The notes: generated by a model from the sequence alone, not told the origin. Shown: positions 1 through 13,760, counted from the stretch's first letter. The stretch: 64,000 bases of DNA from Rhyzopertha dominica (GCA_025024175.1 QCXZ01000137.1:71114680-71178679), one strand, 5' to 3'. Translations and numbers: made by a program.

Positions 1-1786
1 GGCATACCGGTATAATAAAATCTCGATAAACGGTTATCGAGTGCTACCAAGTTATGGAATCCAACCACGGCAAGCGCTAATTGCTTTGACGTCAGGTGTC
101 TCCAAATCCGAGAAACTTTGAAAATCTTGTGTAATTATACTTTGTGTCATTTGTAACTAGCGCACACAAAATACGTTTATATGTATAGTAAACACGGTGA
201 TATAGCATCTTTCCGAATTAGACGAGATATCAGCCTTTTACTCTGCTAACAATGCGGGAAATTATTAACCACCATAATGACAGTAGTTTAAGGTTCACTG
301 AAATTTTCACAATCGGCTCATCCCGGTTTGTAGAAATAACGTATATCGACGTAAAATTCCAAATATTTTACCACAGCAATTGGTTTAATATATCTTACTT
401 TTACTATGTCAAATAAATTATTAAAGTTTAAAATTCTGAAGACGACGCGTCATAGTCCACATATCATTAATTGGAGCTAACTGGAGTTTTAAGCAATTTT
501 TTCCACTAATAAGTGTTATCTTATCTGCATTTCAACTGAAGGTAGTAATATATTTCTTTATACAATTTCTAATTCCATAAACTACTTTTGTTCAATAACT
601 GAACAAAAAATAAGAATTCCTAATTTTTAAAATACCTCTGGCAGTATGACTGTTAGACTCTGCAACCAAACATGTGGAACACCAAGTTGGTCGTGAATAC
701 GTGAGTAGTATATTTGCAAAATTTGACAATACATGCAGGCTCCGTTACAAACATAAACCATAAAAAATGTCATGTTCGACAGAGGTACGAGTCCGACGAC
801 GATGTGATTGTTACCACAAACTAATATCAGTTGAACGAAAGGCCTGGAATAGAATAAGAGCACTTGAACATAGGTGCGTGTTTGTACAGGCCGGCGACTT
901 TTCAATTTATCCTCGTATGATTATTTAACTAAAAACGACCTGCAATATCAATCGCAACAGAATAGCACATACAAAACTTGTTTTCTTGCTAAGTAATATA
1001 ATTTTGAAATATTGGTATTTTTAGATCAGACCTCGTCAGTTTTAGAAATATGATCGACGTTTCTTTTGCTCTTATTAGGGACGTCTGATGGACAGAAATA
1101 CGGTACAGTAACACAACAGTAAACAACGACAGAGGCGTACCAAATTCTAGAAGAGAGAGCCGAGTTGGATCGCTTTTATGAAGGCGATTGGCATGATTAG
1201 CCCATGTTTTAAAATTTTATTAACCTTTTACGTAGTAGCCATAGTCCTATCTTGCAGATGCCCCTTATAAGAGCAAGCAAGCGACCCTATTTTTGTGAGA
1301 ACCTAAAAGATCCTTTCCTACATTTCAAAGAAAATACGACTGCGATTTAGCATAGATAAATTAATTAATCTATGGTTTTAGGCGTTTACAATAACGCCCA
1401 CAAAAGCGTAATACCTCCTTTAACATTTTTTGGCAACAAAATGTCGCATGTTAGTTCCCTACGATGCCAGATTTCACGTGAATTGCGCAGACGTCTAATA
1501 AAAAAGTGTCAACCTTTAGAAAAATGCCTCTAATTAATTAATTAAATAATTAATTGATAATTGGACATACTGCAGAACTCTAACAATGTCTAATTTACAA
1601 ACATATTTAATTTTACTGACAAAATCTGTAGCGGTATTTATGTAATTTGAAACCAAAAATAGCTGTTTCGCGGCTTGGTCCGAGCGCTCCTTGTCTCAAT
1701 GTTCCCCTCGGCTCAGGTCTGTTGGATACATTAGCCTAACCGATGTCACTAGCAGTTATGGACTAGTTGAACTGATGGAAGATAAG
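1..1786. other. no recognisable feature
   Basis: AT-rich sequence with short chance reading frames only. I see no coding motif, long inverted repeat or RNA gene. Confidence 0.5.
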
Positions 1787-2035
1787 ATAATATATTCTCG
1801 GAAAGATCGCTGTCTCTTGAAAACACTGACAAAAAATTATAAGTCTGACGTTTCGTTTACACCTGCAATCTTTGTCAAAGACGAAAAACCTCAAAATTTG
1901 CCTGACACAAGTTCAAACAAAATTTTGAGGTTTTTCGTCTTTAACAAAGATTACAGATGTAATCGAAACGTCAGTTTTATAATTTTTTGTCAGTGTTTTC
2001 AAGAGACAGCGATCTTTCCGAGTATATATTATATT
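1787..2035. repeat. PLE-derived palindrome with two hammerhead-like segments
   Basis: The left arm (about 1787-1900) and right arm (about 1921-2035) are inverted, diverged copies of one another around a loop of roughly 20 bases. Each arm is also similar to 41459-41590, the 3' flank of a Penelope-like GIY-YIG frame. The right arm carries a perfect six-base-pair hairpin (1949-1954 with 1959-1964) followed at once by GAAACGTC, the 3' half of a hammerhead core. The 5' core is degenerate (AACAAA instead of CTGANGA). The open frame running through it is a by-product of the palindrome. Assignment to PLE is inferred from the 41.5 kb copy. Confidence 0.7.
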
Positions 2036-2317
2036 ATGCACGCTGAAAGCATTCACCTTCGTATTGAAATAGAAGATATTGCTGACATTTACCTTTTTTA
2101 CTTGGTACTAATACTGTCTATTCGTATGGAATATATTCGTTATTCGAATATAGTAGAGCAAATATTGAACGGTAATATCACAAGATCTTGATAAATAGTT
2201 GACTATTTACAGTGTCATCAATTTTTAGAGAGTGTCAATTCGACGACACCAAAACGTCATATTTTGACAAGTGCCATTGTGCTTTAGCACGAGGACTTTT
2301 GTCTAAAATTATTAAAG

Positions 2318-3168
2318 ACTTGAAATAATTAAGGGTATGTCGACCTGGGTTTGAACACAAAGAGTACTCTTTTTTCTTAGCTAAGTTTTCGACTTTTTTA
2401 CAGAGCGTCTACAATAAACATAATTGCAACATTATTAAAAATAAAAGTTTTAAATTCTACTTACAGAAATTTGAGATTAAGTGTACATGATGTATGATGG
2501 TATTTTGCAACAATATCATTAGTGTTGTATTCCTCACGAACAAAGTTTGTTAGTCGGGAACATTTATGTAGGACAAACATCCCAGTGGATTAAAAAATAG
2601 AATACCATTACATAAAAGTGACATAAATAAAAAAGAGGCAGGCCACTCGTGTACTAAGTAACAACCATTCAATAAACTGGGATGATGTCAAAATATAAGA
2701 AGTAGAACTAAGTATTAACAAAAGGCTGATCCTGGAGATCGATTACATAACCAGGACCAACGATATTATTAATAAAAAGTAAGGTGCGCAACAGTTAAGT
2801 AATATTTACACGTATTTGTTGTCGTAAGACCTGTCGTTTTTTTTGACAGAAGGATTTTTAAAGTATTTGTAATTTCGTTGAATTTAAATTATTTTTTTAA
2901 TCACCATACTAACAAACTTTGTTCGTAAGGAAGACAACACTACTAATATTGTTGGAAAATACCATCATATGTAATAACACTATGTACACTTAATCTCAAA
3001 TTTCTGTAAGTAGAATTTAAAGCTTTTATTTTTAAAAATGTTCCAATTATGTTTATTGTAGACGCTCTGAAGAAGACTTAGAAATAAAGTCGAAAGCTTA
3101 GCTAAGAAAAAAGAGTACTCTTTGTGCTCAAACCCAGCTCGACATACCTTAATTGTTTCAAGTCTCTA
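2318..3168 (+). pseudogene. palindromic PLE fragment with decayed GIY-YIG nuclease frame
   Basis: Arms at about 2318-2555 and 2905-3168 are imperfect inverted copies; both outer ends read AATTAAGG.TATGTCG. Across the end of the left arm and the spacer the plus strand encodes a broken GIY-YIG endonuclease: IYVGQT at 2565, followed in shifted frames by an NHSINWDD segment (about 2663) and an INKRLILEIDYI-like tail (about 2720-2760). This nuclease is the C-terminal domain of Penelope-like retroelement polyproteins. Stops and frameshifts make it non-functional. The reverse transcriptase portion is absent. Confidence 0.75.
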
Positions 3169-3397
3169 CGTACTAATCGACCGTTACTTTCCCTCGTCTT
3201 TAAAATTATTAATATGATATTAATAATAAATAATATTTGTTAGCATTATTCCCTGAATCAAAGTTTAGAATATAATGTCGATCTTTTCAGAGACGTTGCC
3301 GAATCAACTTTTTGTCTCTGAGATTTTTATTCATTTGATTTTATAAAATATACATAATAGTGTACTTGATTTGAGGTGCCTATTAAACTAGTCGATT

Positions 3398-3990
3398 TTG
3401 ATATTCGGTTTGAAATATTCGCTGATATCAGAGTCTGATTGGTTATTTCCAATCGTAACTACCAATGTGACTTGCCAAAATTTGAATTTGACAGATGAAG
3501 GAAATAATCGTTCAAAATTGTTCCGAATAATATTCGATACGGATAAACGAATATACATATTCGTTTTATTCGGAAACGAATATCCGTATTGGTTTTATTC
3601 GGAAACGAATAAACGAATATTAGTACTTGTTTTATTTCGAAACCAATAAACGAGCGAAAACGAAATATTTGTATTTGTTTTATTCAGAAAGGAATAAAGA
3701 AGTAATTGTGTTCGTTTTATTCAAAAACGGTTAGTAATGCACTGAATAATATTCGGTTTTAAATATTATTCGTTTTAGGATTTTATTCGTTTTCGAATTT
3801 AATATGTGTTTTTGAATAATATCTGTTTCCGAACAATTTTGATAGCGAGGAAAGAAATAGATTTATGTAGTTTGGAATATGAAGTTAGTACAGGCATTTT
3901 GCACAACAGCTGTTTTCGTTCGAATACTCGTTTATTCGTTTTCGAATAAAACGATCACAAATATTCGGTTTGTTCCATATTCGAATATCC
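3398..3990. repeat. degenerate ATTCG/CGAAT-rich repeat block
   Basis: Variants of TTCGTTTTATTCG and AAACGAATA recur many times in both orientations. The arrangement resembles the subterminal repeats of hAT-type DNA transposons, but I could not define paired termini or a target duplication, so the class is open. The open frame at 3398-3649 is repeat-derived. Confidence 0.5.
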
Positions 3991-5700
3991 AATACAAGGA
4001 TACCAAATTCTGACAGCACTACTCCGTACGTAGTTAAAAACTGTTTGATCTAAGTTCAGAGACGACTTTCCTTTACGAGGTAGTTCTCACCCTTAAAATA
4101 AACAGGTGCAACAGTATTACAGGAGGACGATAATTAATTGCATATATAATGCATACAGTGGTACATCTGTGTAATCCGTGCACCAATTCATACAGTAGAT
4201 AGAATCTGTTTAAGTAGGCAGAAATGCGCTGTCTGATGTAGTTTACCCTTTCAACTGAACTTCACACCCAAGAGATAAACAAGAAGCATATTACACAAAA
4301 GCACCTCATGGATGTATGCTGTTTACTCTCTGCTATCCAAACGACCTCAGCTGCCAACAAATTGTTGTTTACGCTTATGCATCCCTGGTTACTTGTGCAA
4401 CATGGTGACGTGGCAGGGTGCAATCTGGCGGCCCTTAATGTAATCAAACTATTTACCCGCACTGAACTCCCCTTCATCACGTAAATTCAACTTCCGTTTC
4501 GTTACCCAATTTCAATTATACAAAGCAAATGATCCAAAAACAGTTTAATTATAACATCTGAATAATTCGTGGGATCCAAACTCATTATTCCGGCGGAACA
4601 ACATAGGTACACGGAATAACTAGCATTATTGTGTACATGGCATTTACAAAATTATAGCGTAACTGGCGCTGCAATGCAGGGTTAACGTTACTCAGTTTAT
4701 TGGATTTATAACCGACATGAGATTGTAATAGCGCTGCCGGTAATCGTATATGAATAGCCAATTAGTAAAGATCAATGAAGAGCTGCAAAGATACGGTTAG
4801 CAACTTTCCAAACTAGAAAATCCTGACGCCTTCGTGGTGTTATTTGTAATCCAGGATAAAGAAAGATTATGAGATACATAAAATCAACACAATTTTTTTT
4901 CAAAATACTAACAAAAATATTACCCTTTCACTATACTAATATAGAACAATAATAAAATACTTATGTAAAAAAAAGATAAGAAAAAAGGAAATTATAGTCC
5001 TCCTAATAATTTAAATTTTCCATTCAACAGTATTTCCATTTTTAAATATGTATTTTTGGTGAGTAAATTAAATCTAATATTGAGTCATGAATAGTTCATT
5101 GTTTATAAAATTCTGCGCAATTAGGTGCAGATAATATTAATTTTTGTTATGAGCAGAGATTTAAAGGTAATTTACACTCACGCGTTAAAACACCCTTTCT
5201 ATAGTTCTGCAATTGTACGAGGCAGCTACTAAATTCAATAAATAATATAAGAGTTACGTATGGATATGTTCCTAAAAAATAAATACTTACAGCCGTCGAT
5301 CGCTTAACAATTTTGTTTTTATTTCACTCAAATGTTCTAAGTTAGCTTTTTTTTAATTTGGTATTCAACAAATATTCGGTTTTCATCAATTTCTCCATGT
5401 TTCCGTCATTGCAATGCAGGATTGAATTAATAATCTAAAGTCTTTGGCAGTTATTAAATATTACGTAAAAGCCTAATATGTAATACAAATAAATCCTTTC
5501 CCACACCACTGTATCAATAGGTTATGTTATCTTTGAATGATTATTATTGCTTTAATATAAACATATAAAAATATCCCATTATCGCAGGTATCAATTTGGC
5601 ATTTTTCTGATTCAAGGCATCATAATACACACTAAAAAAACTGACTTTCGACAAGTGCTCCTTTAGAGTTTTTACGGCAAATGATACAAAAACTTGACAA
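3991..5700. other. no recognisable feature
   Basis: AT-rich unique-looking sequence. Reading frames are short and show no known motif. Confidence 0.5.
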
Positions 5701-6555
5701 AAAAACCGCTGCAAATTGAATCAATACTTCCACATCCAATTATCAAAATGAAATTTAGGTTTTTATTTCTTATACTATACGATTAGTATTCAGGTTTTGA
5801 GCATTTTTTCTCTCTACACATTTTTTCTTAAGACAAACAGTCCTCGTGATATTAGTAAAAATATATACATTTTTAAAATCTGTTTTTTCCAAATAACTCG
5901 AAAATTATTAACAACAAAAAAATTACAAGAGGGCTTTCTGATCAGAAATTTCATTTTCAAAATCGTACGAACAGGGACCAAAATACATTTTTGGAAATAT
6001 TTCGAAAATGTCAAAATTATGGATAAATTTTCTAAGACACATTTTTTAAGAAATTTTATTTCCTATCTGATGGTTTTCATTTTTTGAATATAATAAATAT
6101 ATTCGGAGATATCTAGGAGAAACCGTTTTCTGTAAGTGATGCCTTTTTGCTAATATTTTCTAAACAATTTGTTGCACCAAAAATTTATAAGGGCGAATAA
6201 TACTCGCAGTTATACTACTAACCACATACTAAAACTAAAAAAAAAATAAAAAAATAAAAATTTGCAAAAAGGGTAGTTACCGCCCAATTTCGCCCCCTTC
6301 CCGATACCCTACTTACCCCAAAAACAATAGGTCGCTTTGGGTAGTTGAGATCTATAAGTTTGCCAAATTTTAAGATCATATATTAAGTCTTTCGAAAGTT
6401 ATCGTGTCCACAAACAGACACACCGACACAAATTAGAATTTTATTTTGCTAAAGATTTTTTTTACGTTTTCGACCATTTTAAAGCGAATCAGCAAATAAA
6501 AATTTTTGAAAATGTTTTTCGCGATACAATGCTTCCATCCGTTGGATGTGGAAGT
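5701..6555. repeat. unclassified TIR repeat family A, copy 1
   Basis: The left boundary TACTTCCACATCC (5724) is matched by the inverted GGATGTGGAAGTA ending at 6555, giving an element of about 830 bases flanked by TA. A second copy lies at 35376-37147. Similarity between copies also includes about 20 bases left of the inverted repeat, so the true end may lie further out. The frames inside (5797-6087 and its complement) show no transposase motif, so it is probably non-autonomous. Confidence 0.65.
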
Positions 6556-8560
6556 AATTAGCTTCCGTTTCTATTCGAGCTCAGAAACATTTAAGTTCAA
6601 ACATAGTCTAGGTTAATTTCGATGTGCAATCTTCAGACCCAAAAATATTTTAGAAGCTTACGCAGCAGTTATGTTCACGTTTTTTGTTTTATAAAAAGGT
6701 TGAAAAATGATTTCTTACGTTTAAATGCACCTGCGAGCAATGTAAAAACTGGTGCAACGAAACTAGTATCAAATCCGTTTTTATATTCCAGTGAATCGTA
6801 GAATGTACAAATTACGCTTTCTGGTTTTCTAGGTAGGTAAATAAAACGTTTGTATCTAAATAACCTATGAAAAATTCCTACAACACTAATTAAAATGTAC
6901 AAAAAAAACTGAATACGTGTTTCAGCAGCTAAGCTGTCATCTTGAATAAAAGTAAAGTAAGCTACTTATTAAACTTTAGCCAAAAAATTGCTCACTCTAA
7001 GTGAATTAACTGAAGGTGGCAGCTTAGCTATCAAAATACGTATTTAGTTATTCTAAATAACTGCGGTAAAAGTTTTCTATATATCAAAATGCATGTCTAT
7101 GCTGTGCTGTCTGCACCGCAACCAACTGCAGACAGATCTATTTCGCTATCATTTCAGCACATCAGCGCAGTTTAGATCTAGTGCAGAGTGCAGACAGGAC
7201 AATCAATTCTATGCCGTGCTGTATTGAATTTGATACAAAANCTGTNCATATTTTGGAACTTGCACTTAAACTGTATTAATCTACGTGTNCAGTAGCTCAA
7301 AACAATGCAAAATTAAGCCTGTCACCACAGTTCTTGTAGCTAAATCTGATTATATATCTAACACGCCAATTAGCTGTTTCAGAATTCACCTAAATTGGTT
7401 GTAATTATGTCGGACCTGCACGTTTCATGAATAGCCCTTGCTATTAGTATTAGATAATCGCAATATTGTCCTGGCTAGGTGTTTCAGGTACCCATATACA
7501 TTGCAAAGGCAATTATTATTGATAATTAGGTAAGCCAGTAATCGTGCAAAATTATGTGATCTAAGGGTAAATCGTTGCAGTCGCTTTGTAGATGGTTTGG
7601 ATGTGCACGAAATTAGATTATATAGAGACTAACGTAACCGAATTTGCATATAAATAAGGGGTAGGTACCGCGTATTTAAGAGACATATTTAGATATCTGC
7701 TGTTTACATTACAGAATTGCAACAACTGTAGTAATCAGTCAAATAAGGTATGTAACATTAGCGCAGATATAAGATACCCCAATTAATATAATGTAATTAT
7801 AAATTCGCTTTCACATTTGTACTGAAATTTAAATGGAATTTAAAAAAATGTTTGTTATTTAATTGAAATTTAGGTACGTTAATTTTGTAGCAGTTACTCA
7901 TAATATGTACCTCGCAATTGTAAACATCGGTTTTACAGCACAAAAGATGCACTGCTGTAAAATCGATTTGCATGATTAATTCAAAAGACAACTACTATTG
8001 TTTTCTATGAATAGGACTATGTCTATAGTGCCATGAACAACTCCAGTTTCATGTTTACTTTTGTTGCTTTAGTAGCTTAATATAATATAGATCATATCGC
8101 TTCTTCCTGGGCAGCAAGTTGCAATTGCCAGATGTTTATTAAAATTTGTTTGACAAGTTTTCAAGTACTGCACACTGCACAAGTAACTCTAACAAATTTA
8201 GTTCTGTTTGTCAATATAATAAGTTCGCTTCGCTGTCATCCCCTACAAACGCTAATTCCATTTAAAATTACGAATATACATCCCTGTAAATGAGACAGCT
8301 GTATTGAATAAATGGCATGTTTGGGACTGCGTACCTGTCCAACAAAGTGATGGTAATGTATATCGCTCAGGGAAGCACGCAGCTGTAACTAATAACTTAA
8401 TTAATCAATAATGTTGATTATATTAACTGGGGCGGTGTACTTATCGATCACAGTTCAGGAATACGTAAGCAACATATGGAGAGTCCTGTAGAAATAGCTA
8501 GGCTCTAATGACATCAGTCGCTTATTCCCTCTAAATAAATAATACAGTCGTATAAAGTGA
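6556..8560. other. no recognisable feature
   Basis: AT-rich, with single N bases near 7241-7290. A short patch at 7090-7235 repeats TATGCTGTGCTGT-like words, without further structure. Confidence 0.45.
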
Positions 8561-8561
8561 A

Positions 8562-8680
8562 CATTACTGCCTATACTGAATGGCTTACAAACACACTGGT
8601 CTTTTGTTTGTGCTTGTACACTAGTTATCAAATAATTCGATGATAATTTTGACCGGACAGTCATTCTCAAGAAAGGTACA
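8562..8680. repeat. dispersed repeat family B, copy 1
   Basis: Shares with 30099-30283 an ordered series of words: a GAAT-GCTTxCAAACA segment, TTTGTTTGTGCTT, TATxxAATAATTCG and a CCGGACAGTCATT segment. The 30 kb copy is an inverted-repeat structure; this one is a single half. It is likely a small non-autonomous DNA element. Confidence 0.55.
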
Positions 8681-11600
8681 ACACTGTACTGAAACCATAT
8701 GTGTAAATTGCTTCTTCACCCTTGCAATATGATTATTTTTTTTACTTTTCCTTTCCCAGTGCAAAACTCCTTTTGTTATTGTTATCCAAACAATGAGAGC
8801 TACTTATACAGTGAGCAGCAAAACCTGTTGAACTTTTTTCAAAACTTATGTTTGCGATATGTTCTCTAACTCTTCTTTTGACATACTGTTCACATATCAA
8901 TTCATAGTCGCCACTTTTTTCCAATTTGGTTCATTCGTAACAAATAGACTAGCTCAACTGGTTTCATTTACTTCTGTTGCTTCCATCCCGAATTTGCTTA
9001 ATCGATTCTTAACGTTCACTCTTAATTAAAGTATGTCAAAATATAGTAATTGCAGCATGTTTCGCAGACAGTGCACCTTTGAAAGTATTCAGTATAACAA
9101 ATCGTTGGATGATTTCATTAAAAAACAGTCCACCGAGCTTCCGATATTAGGCGCGGGTCAATTTTGTGCGATAACTCCTATGATATTCATTTAAATTGTA
9201 TAGTGTAACAGATCATAATAATGTGCATGAAATGTTTAAGGTAACTAACGTATTTAAGTTGATAAGGAATTAATACTGTATCCGTCTAAATAGCTTTCCA
9301 ATTACCGCATTTCATGTGACCATTTTTTAGAAGACAAAATGGGTATAGTAAGCTATCCTTAAAATATAGATACGTGCCATCGGGCACTTTTTTGCAGATA
9401 TTTATAAAAGAGGAATATCCCACCATGCATTGTTTTGTTATATCTGAAAGGGATGAGGCAGCTTTTTCGATAAAAGCTCCCAGGAGACTTGACTTTTTCC
9501 GACATTTCCAACAAATATCGTTATATTTCAACCAATTTACACAAAACCTTGACAAATTATATACCTAAATCTTCCGCATGAATCACTCTATCTATTCGTG
9601 CAAACCGCATGATGATTTGATCAGTAGTTTTTTAGTTAATCGCGAACAGACAGACAGGAGGACTTTGTTTTATAATATGTATTTGAAGCTAGTAACACAC
9701 TGTCACCTGTTGCCAAACATTTTCATCATTTTCCGCTGCAAAAAATTGTCTGCGCTTCGTAAGCACACTTCACCTGTTCACTTTCTTTCATTCCGCAATC
9801 TCCAAACTTTTGGCGAAACACCGAAATACATGGTTGGTGCTCCTACCTATTGTACACGTCGCATTGCATGTGATAGCATGCGGTAGCTAGTACAAAGCAA
9901 GCCTAATTTACCGCAGGAAAGTTCCGGTATTCATTATCGTGATAGCGACAAAATTGATTAGAAAGGCGCCTCTACCACACTTGCACATAACGTACTTAGT
10001 TGGTAGATTTCAATAATGACACAAAGTGTTACAAACTGATAACAGTTTAGAAGAAAAACCAAAGGAATGCGTGATATACTTATCTTAAGAGAAGAGGATG
10101 GTGTTTTATATAAACACAAAATTAAAATAATCAAATGAAATAACAGTTATTTTTTAATTTATTTTAGTGTGATCTGAAACTCTTTTGCTATTAGATAAGT
10201 AAACTCCAACAGCTTGAACAATTTTTTCTTCTTTCGCTAGGTTCTAGACGCAATAACCAATGGCTGCTGTTTCCATCGCCAGAAATTCGCATAATCAAAG
10301 CTCACGAGCAAAAACCATTTTGACACCTCTACTTAAAGCATTCTTTCGCAAATGACCATTGTGGAACCTTCTTGTGGGTTCACTGTCTCTTACGCCTATC
10401 GTATTTAACTTCGTTCGTCGTCAATATGATGATGATAGCAATTTGCCTATCAAATTAAGAACTTCTTAACGCACCTCGGATCCAATATCGAATTGCTTAA
10501 TAATAGTAAAACACCTGTTTATAATCCTACTTCCACATTTTTATTTAGCCAGCATTTGAACCGCCAAACGGCCTTCTTCGGTGGCTTAACAAGTATGACT
10601 AAATTAAAAGACTAAAAACATTTAGATATATAGTAACCACAGGTAGGTACAGAGTTGTGTGTTGTGCGAAAATAATTTGTTTATATTATATTTTTAATCT
10701 TACTATTGCGATAAGTGGGTTATTTAAGGGCGTGGGATCCATATTTAGCTGATGGCTCGAATTGGGTAGCATGTATACATCCTCTAAGGGGTTAAAGTTG
10801 GCGCGTGCTAACGGTTCGATGTTCTTGACGTTGGCTATATTAAATTCTGGACCTGACATCTGATAGTGCAGATTCTTCTCCATTTCTATTATTTACGTGG
10901 AACTTACCTACATATTATGTTCTTTGAATCTAATATTTGCATACATTGCTTTACTATTGCATTGTATTTCGGAAGAACTGAATTATGAATTTTGTTTCGA
11001 AATTTTTGTTTTTAGCTAAATTTCCATGATCTGTGTAAATAATGTATTTCATCTGCTGCATGTCCCCGCATTACATAGTATTAGATAGGTACTGACCTTT
11101 AAATTGATTTCGTGATTTTAATTGAATGTTGGAATATATCGACAATATGCTTTTTCTAATCGGCAATGCGTACTTACCGCACCCTAAAATTTTGCAATAA
11201 GTATAATTCGTAAATATTCTAGATTTCCCTACTGCTTTAGAATAACATGCACTATTTTACGTATTGTTCGTCCTTTTTGACGAAATACTTAGTCATCTTA
11301 ATATCCTAATATGTCAACATTCGCTTCTGCGCCAAACTTATTTCCTCAAGTTTCTCCGTCTTAATACGCTTAATATAGACTAGACTAATTCTAATATTAG
11401 ATTCAGCGTCAATGCTCTTCCTGTATCACCACGTGCAAACACGGGAAGTCCCCGCAGGTACCTCGGGCGTAATTCTCTCCGTCAGTGTAAACACGGGATC
11501 GAGTAGTGCCTCAGGTCAGATGTAATTTATATTAATCTTATGAGCTTCTAAAGCTTGGGATAGCTGTTATTCATTTTCCTAAGAATGAGATCAAGTTATA

Positions 11601-12252
11601 CACCGTAAAATAGTATAGCATAAATAGCATTATTTTCATTGTTCTCGCAATCTACTGATTTTATAACAATCAGAATCAAATCAAAGTACGAGTATGGTTG
11701 CTTGTGGAGAGCAATTGAATGTGGCACTTAAAAGATAATAATAAATATAAAAAAGATTAGTAGCCGTCCACATAGTATAATATTCCCACAGGTAACTCCC
11801 AAACATGTGTCAATTTTATTGGTAGACATTTACTCACGCCTACGTTGTTGAGAAGTTTGACACTTTAGATCTTAAAAATAAACAAATTTATTGCAATTAA
11901 TTTATAGAGCCTACAACTTCACATACGTCACCAATCTCAGTGGGTCAGTTGTCATTGAGAAGACAAGAAGATCGCACCTTTTTTACTTAAGACAAACCAC
12001 TTATTATGTTCTCCGAAGATGAGAATGAAACGTTTGGAAGATAAAGGAATTCCAATAGAGCACGATCTATAAGCCCTAGTATGCACAATATAGAATGAGT
12101 ATGCATTGTTTATTATCCTTAACAGATTATTATTGAGTTCGATTAAGTACATTTTGTACAATGTCCGGTATGTGAAGAAAAATTACTTAAAATTTACTTA
12201 CCCTCGTATTTTTGTGAAGATTTTGCACTGCCTGTATGTATAGCAACTAATC
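8681..12252. other. no recognisable feature
   Basis: Long AT-rich stretch. Reading frames at 9286-9886 and 10686-10883 show no family motif. A slightly GC-richer patch at 11410-11520 has no recognisable content. Confidence 0.45.
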
Positions 12253-12254
12253 TA

Positions 12255-12415
12255 CACTCACCGGCACGAAAAACGGAGTAGCTGAATTAAAAAAAAATAA
12301 AAATTTAGTCGCTTTGTGATGTTTTATTATTATATCTTAAACAGAGACATAATAACATGTTTTAAGTATTATTTAACAACAATTGAACGATCATTTGAAA
12401 AGAAAAATTGTTTTG
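12255..12415 (+). repeat. left TIR of the Tc1 element
   Basis: Matches the reverse complement of 13590-13758, including the words GAAAAACGGA, TTTGTGATGTTTTATTATTA and ACATGTTTTAAGTATT, with small indels. Confidence 0.88.
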
Positions 12416-12422
12416 TTACAAA

Positions 12423-13444
12423 TTAATAAATGAGGACGAAAAAGCACAAATTGATATTGTTGCAAAATGACGTTAAATTAAATGCTCGAATTAATGCATG
12501 TATTCTCCTTGGCATGCCTAAAATGAAATGGCGAATATCCTCTTGAGGAATACGTTCCCATTCCTCTAACAGAGCTTGTTGCACCTGATTTAAAGTTAAA
12601 GGAGCAGGAACACGACTTCGCATCCGTCGTCCAAGCATGTCCCAAACATGTTCAATTGGGTTCACATCTGGACACTGGCCACTCCATAACAGGAATGTTT
12701 AATTCGTTTAAGTACTGTTGTGTGATTCTCGTGGTGTGAGGTCTGGCATTATCATGCATCAAAAGAAAGTCAATCAAATCAACATATGGGACAAGACCTT
12801 CGAGAATTTCATCAATGTACCTGGCAGCAATTAAGGAGCCTCTTGGAAGAATGTACAATTCTGTGTGTACCTCCAGAGAAATTCCTGCCCACACCATAAC
12901 CGAGCCCCTTTGGTAACCTACCCTGGGACTGAAGGTACATTCTGCAAAACGCTCTTGTTGTCTTCGCCATACTCTCTCACGACCATCTGGAGACCGCAGG
13001 TTAAATCTGTACTCATCGGTAAACAAAACGCGTCCCCATTCATTTTCACCCCAGTGCTCCTGATTTCTGGCAAAGTGAAGTCGCGCAACACGATGACGCC
13101 TAAGAAGCTCTGGGCCTGTTGCAGGTCTACGACTGGTAAGATTGGCTTCTCCAAGTCTTTGTCTAACTGTCCGCTCGCTTACATTGGTATTCCGGGCGTG
13201 ATGAAGTCGATTTCTGATCTCTACAGCCGTAGCACGACGATCTCGAAGATTGTAAGACGATAAACTGATCATCATGAGCGTTAGTTCTTCGTTGGGGACC
13301 AGTTCCAGGTCGTCTGATGTAAGCTCCTGTTTCCAAGAAACGTGTAAAAATACCGTGCACAGTGCTATTGGATATGTGATACTCTTGGGCAATATATCGC
13401 TCAGTTCTCCCAATAGCAGCCGCGGTTTCGGAATTAACAGCCAT
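12423..13444 (-). pseudogene. Tc1 transposase pseudogene (DD34E type)
   Basis: Three minus-strand pieces rebuild the family order. The N-terminal helix-turn-helix (about 13444-13260) has an IAQEYHISNSTVHGIF motif and a GTGPQRR linker typical of Tc1. The central piece (about 13260-12670) has a second HTH, FTDEYRFNL with the first catalytic Asp, and HDNARPH with the second. After a second frameshift near 12670 the C-terminal piece begins NPIEHVWD with the catalytic Glu. The expected Asp-to-Glu spacing fits DD34E once the break is taken into account. The tail contains the conserved LLEEWERIPQ helix. The role was DNA cut-and-paste at TA sites; this copy is inactive through at least two frameshifts. 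Confidence 0.92.
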
Positions 13445-13589
13445 AACAACACCTCTTTAAAATGTAATTAACACCTGTCAGATTTCTCAAAACAATAAAA
13501 ACAAAGTATTGTTACCGTGGGTTCATGGCCAACTATGTACTTTTAAGTGATAAGATCTGTGCAATGTTTTATTTTTGTGAGTTTTTATT

Positions 13590-13758
13590 TAAAAACAATT
13601 TTTTTCTTCAAATAAAGGTTAAATTGTTGTCAGAAAATACTTAAAACATGTTGTCATGTTTGCGTTTAAGATATTATAATAATAAAACATCACAAAACGT
13701 TAAAATTTCAAGTTTGTTTAAAAAAAATAATCTGTTCCGTTTTTCATGCAGGTGAGTG
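13590..13758 (-). repeat. right TIR of the Tc1 element
   Basis: Inverted partner of the left TIR, ending GGTGAGTG next to the TA duplication. Confidence 0.88.
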
Positions 13759-13760
13759 TA

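Larger units (their letters stand above)
12255..13758 (-). mobile_element. Tc1-like DNA transposon, full length, long TIRs
   Basis: Both ends read CACTCACC and are flanked by TA (12253-12254 and 13759-13760), the target duplication of the Tc1/mariner superfamily. The 1504-base element has imperfect inverted repeats of roughly 165 bases at each end, longer than those of Tc1 itself. The transposase runs on the minus strand and is frameshifted, so this copy is non-autonomous. The diverged TIRs indicate an old insertion. Confidence 0.92.

Noticed and set aside
1691..2191. 166-codon open frame as a gene
   Set aside because: It runs through a PLE-derived palindrome; no motif, and the frame is explained by the repeat.
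12865..13263. 132-codon plus-strand open frame
   Set aside because: Antisense shadow of the Tc1 transposase.
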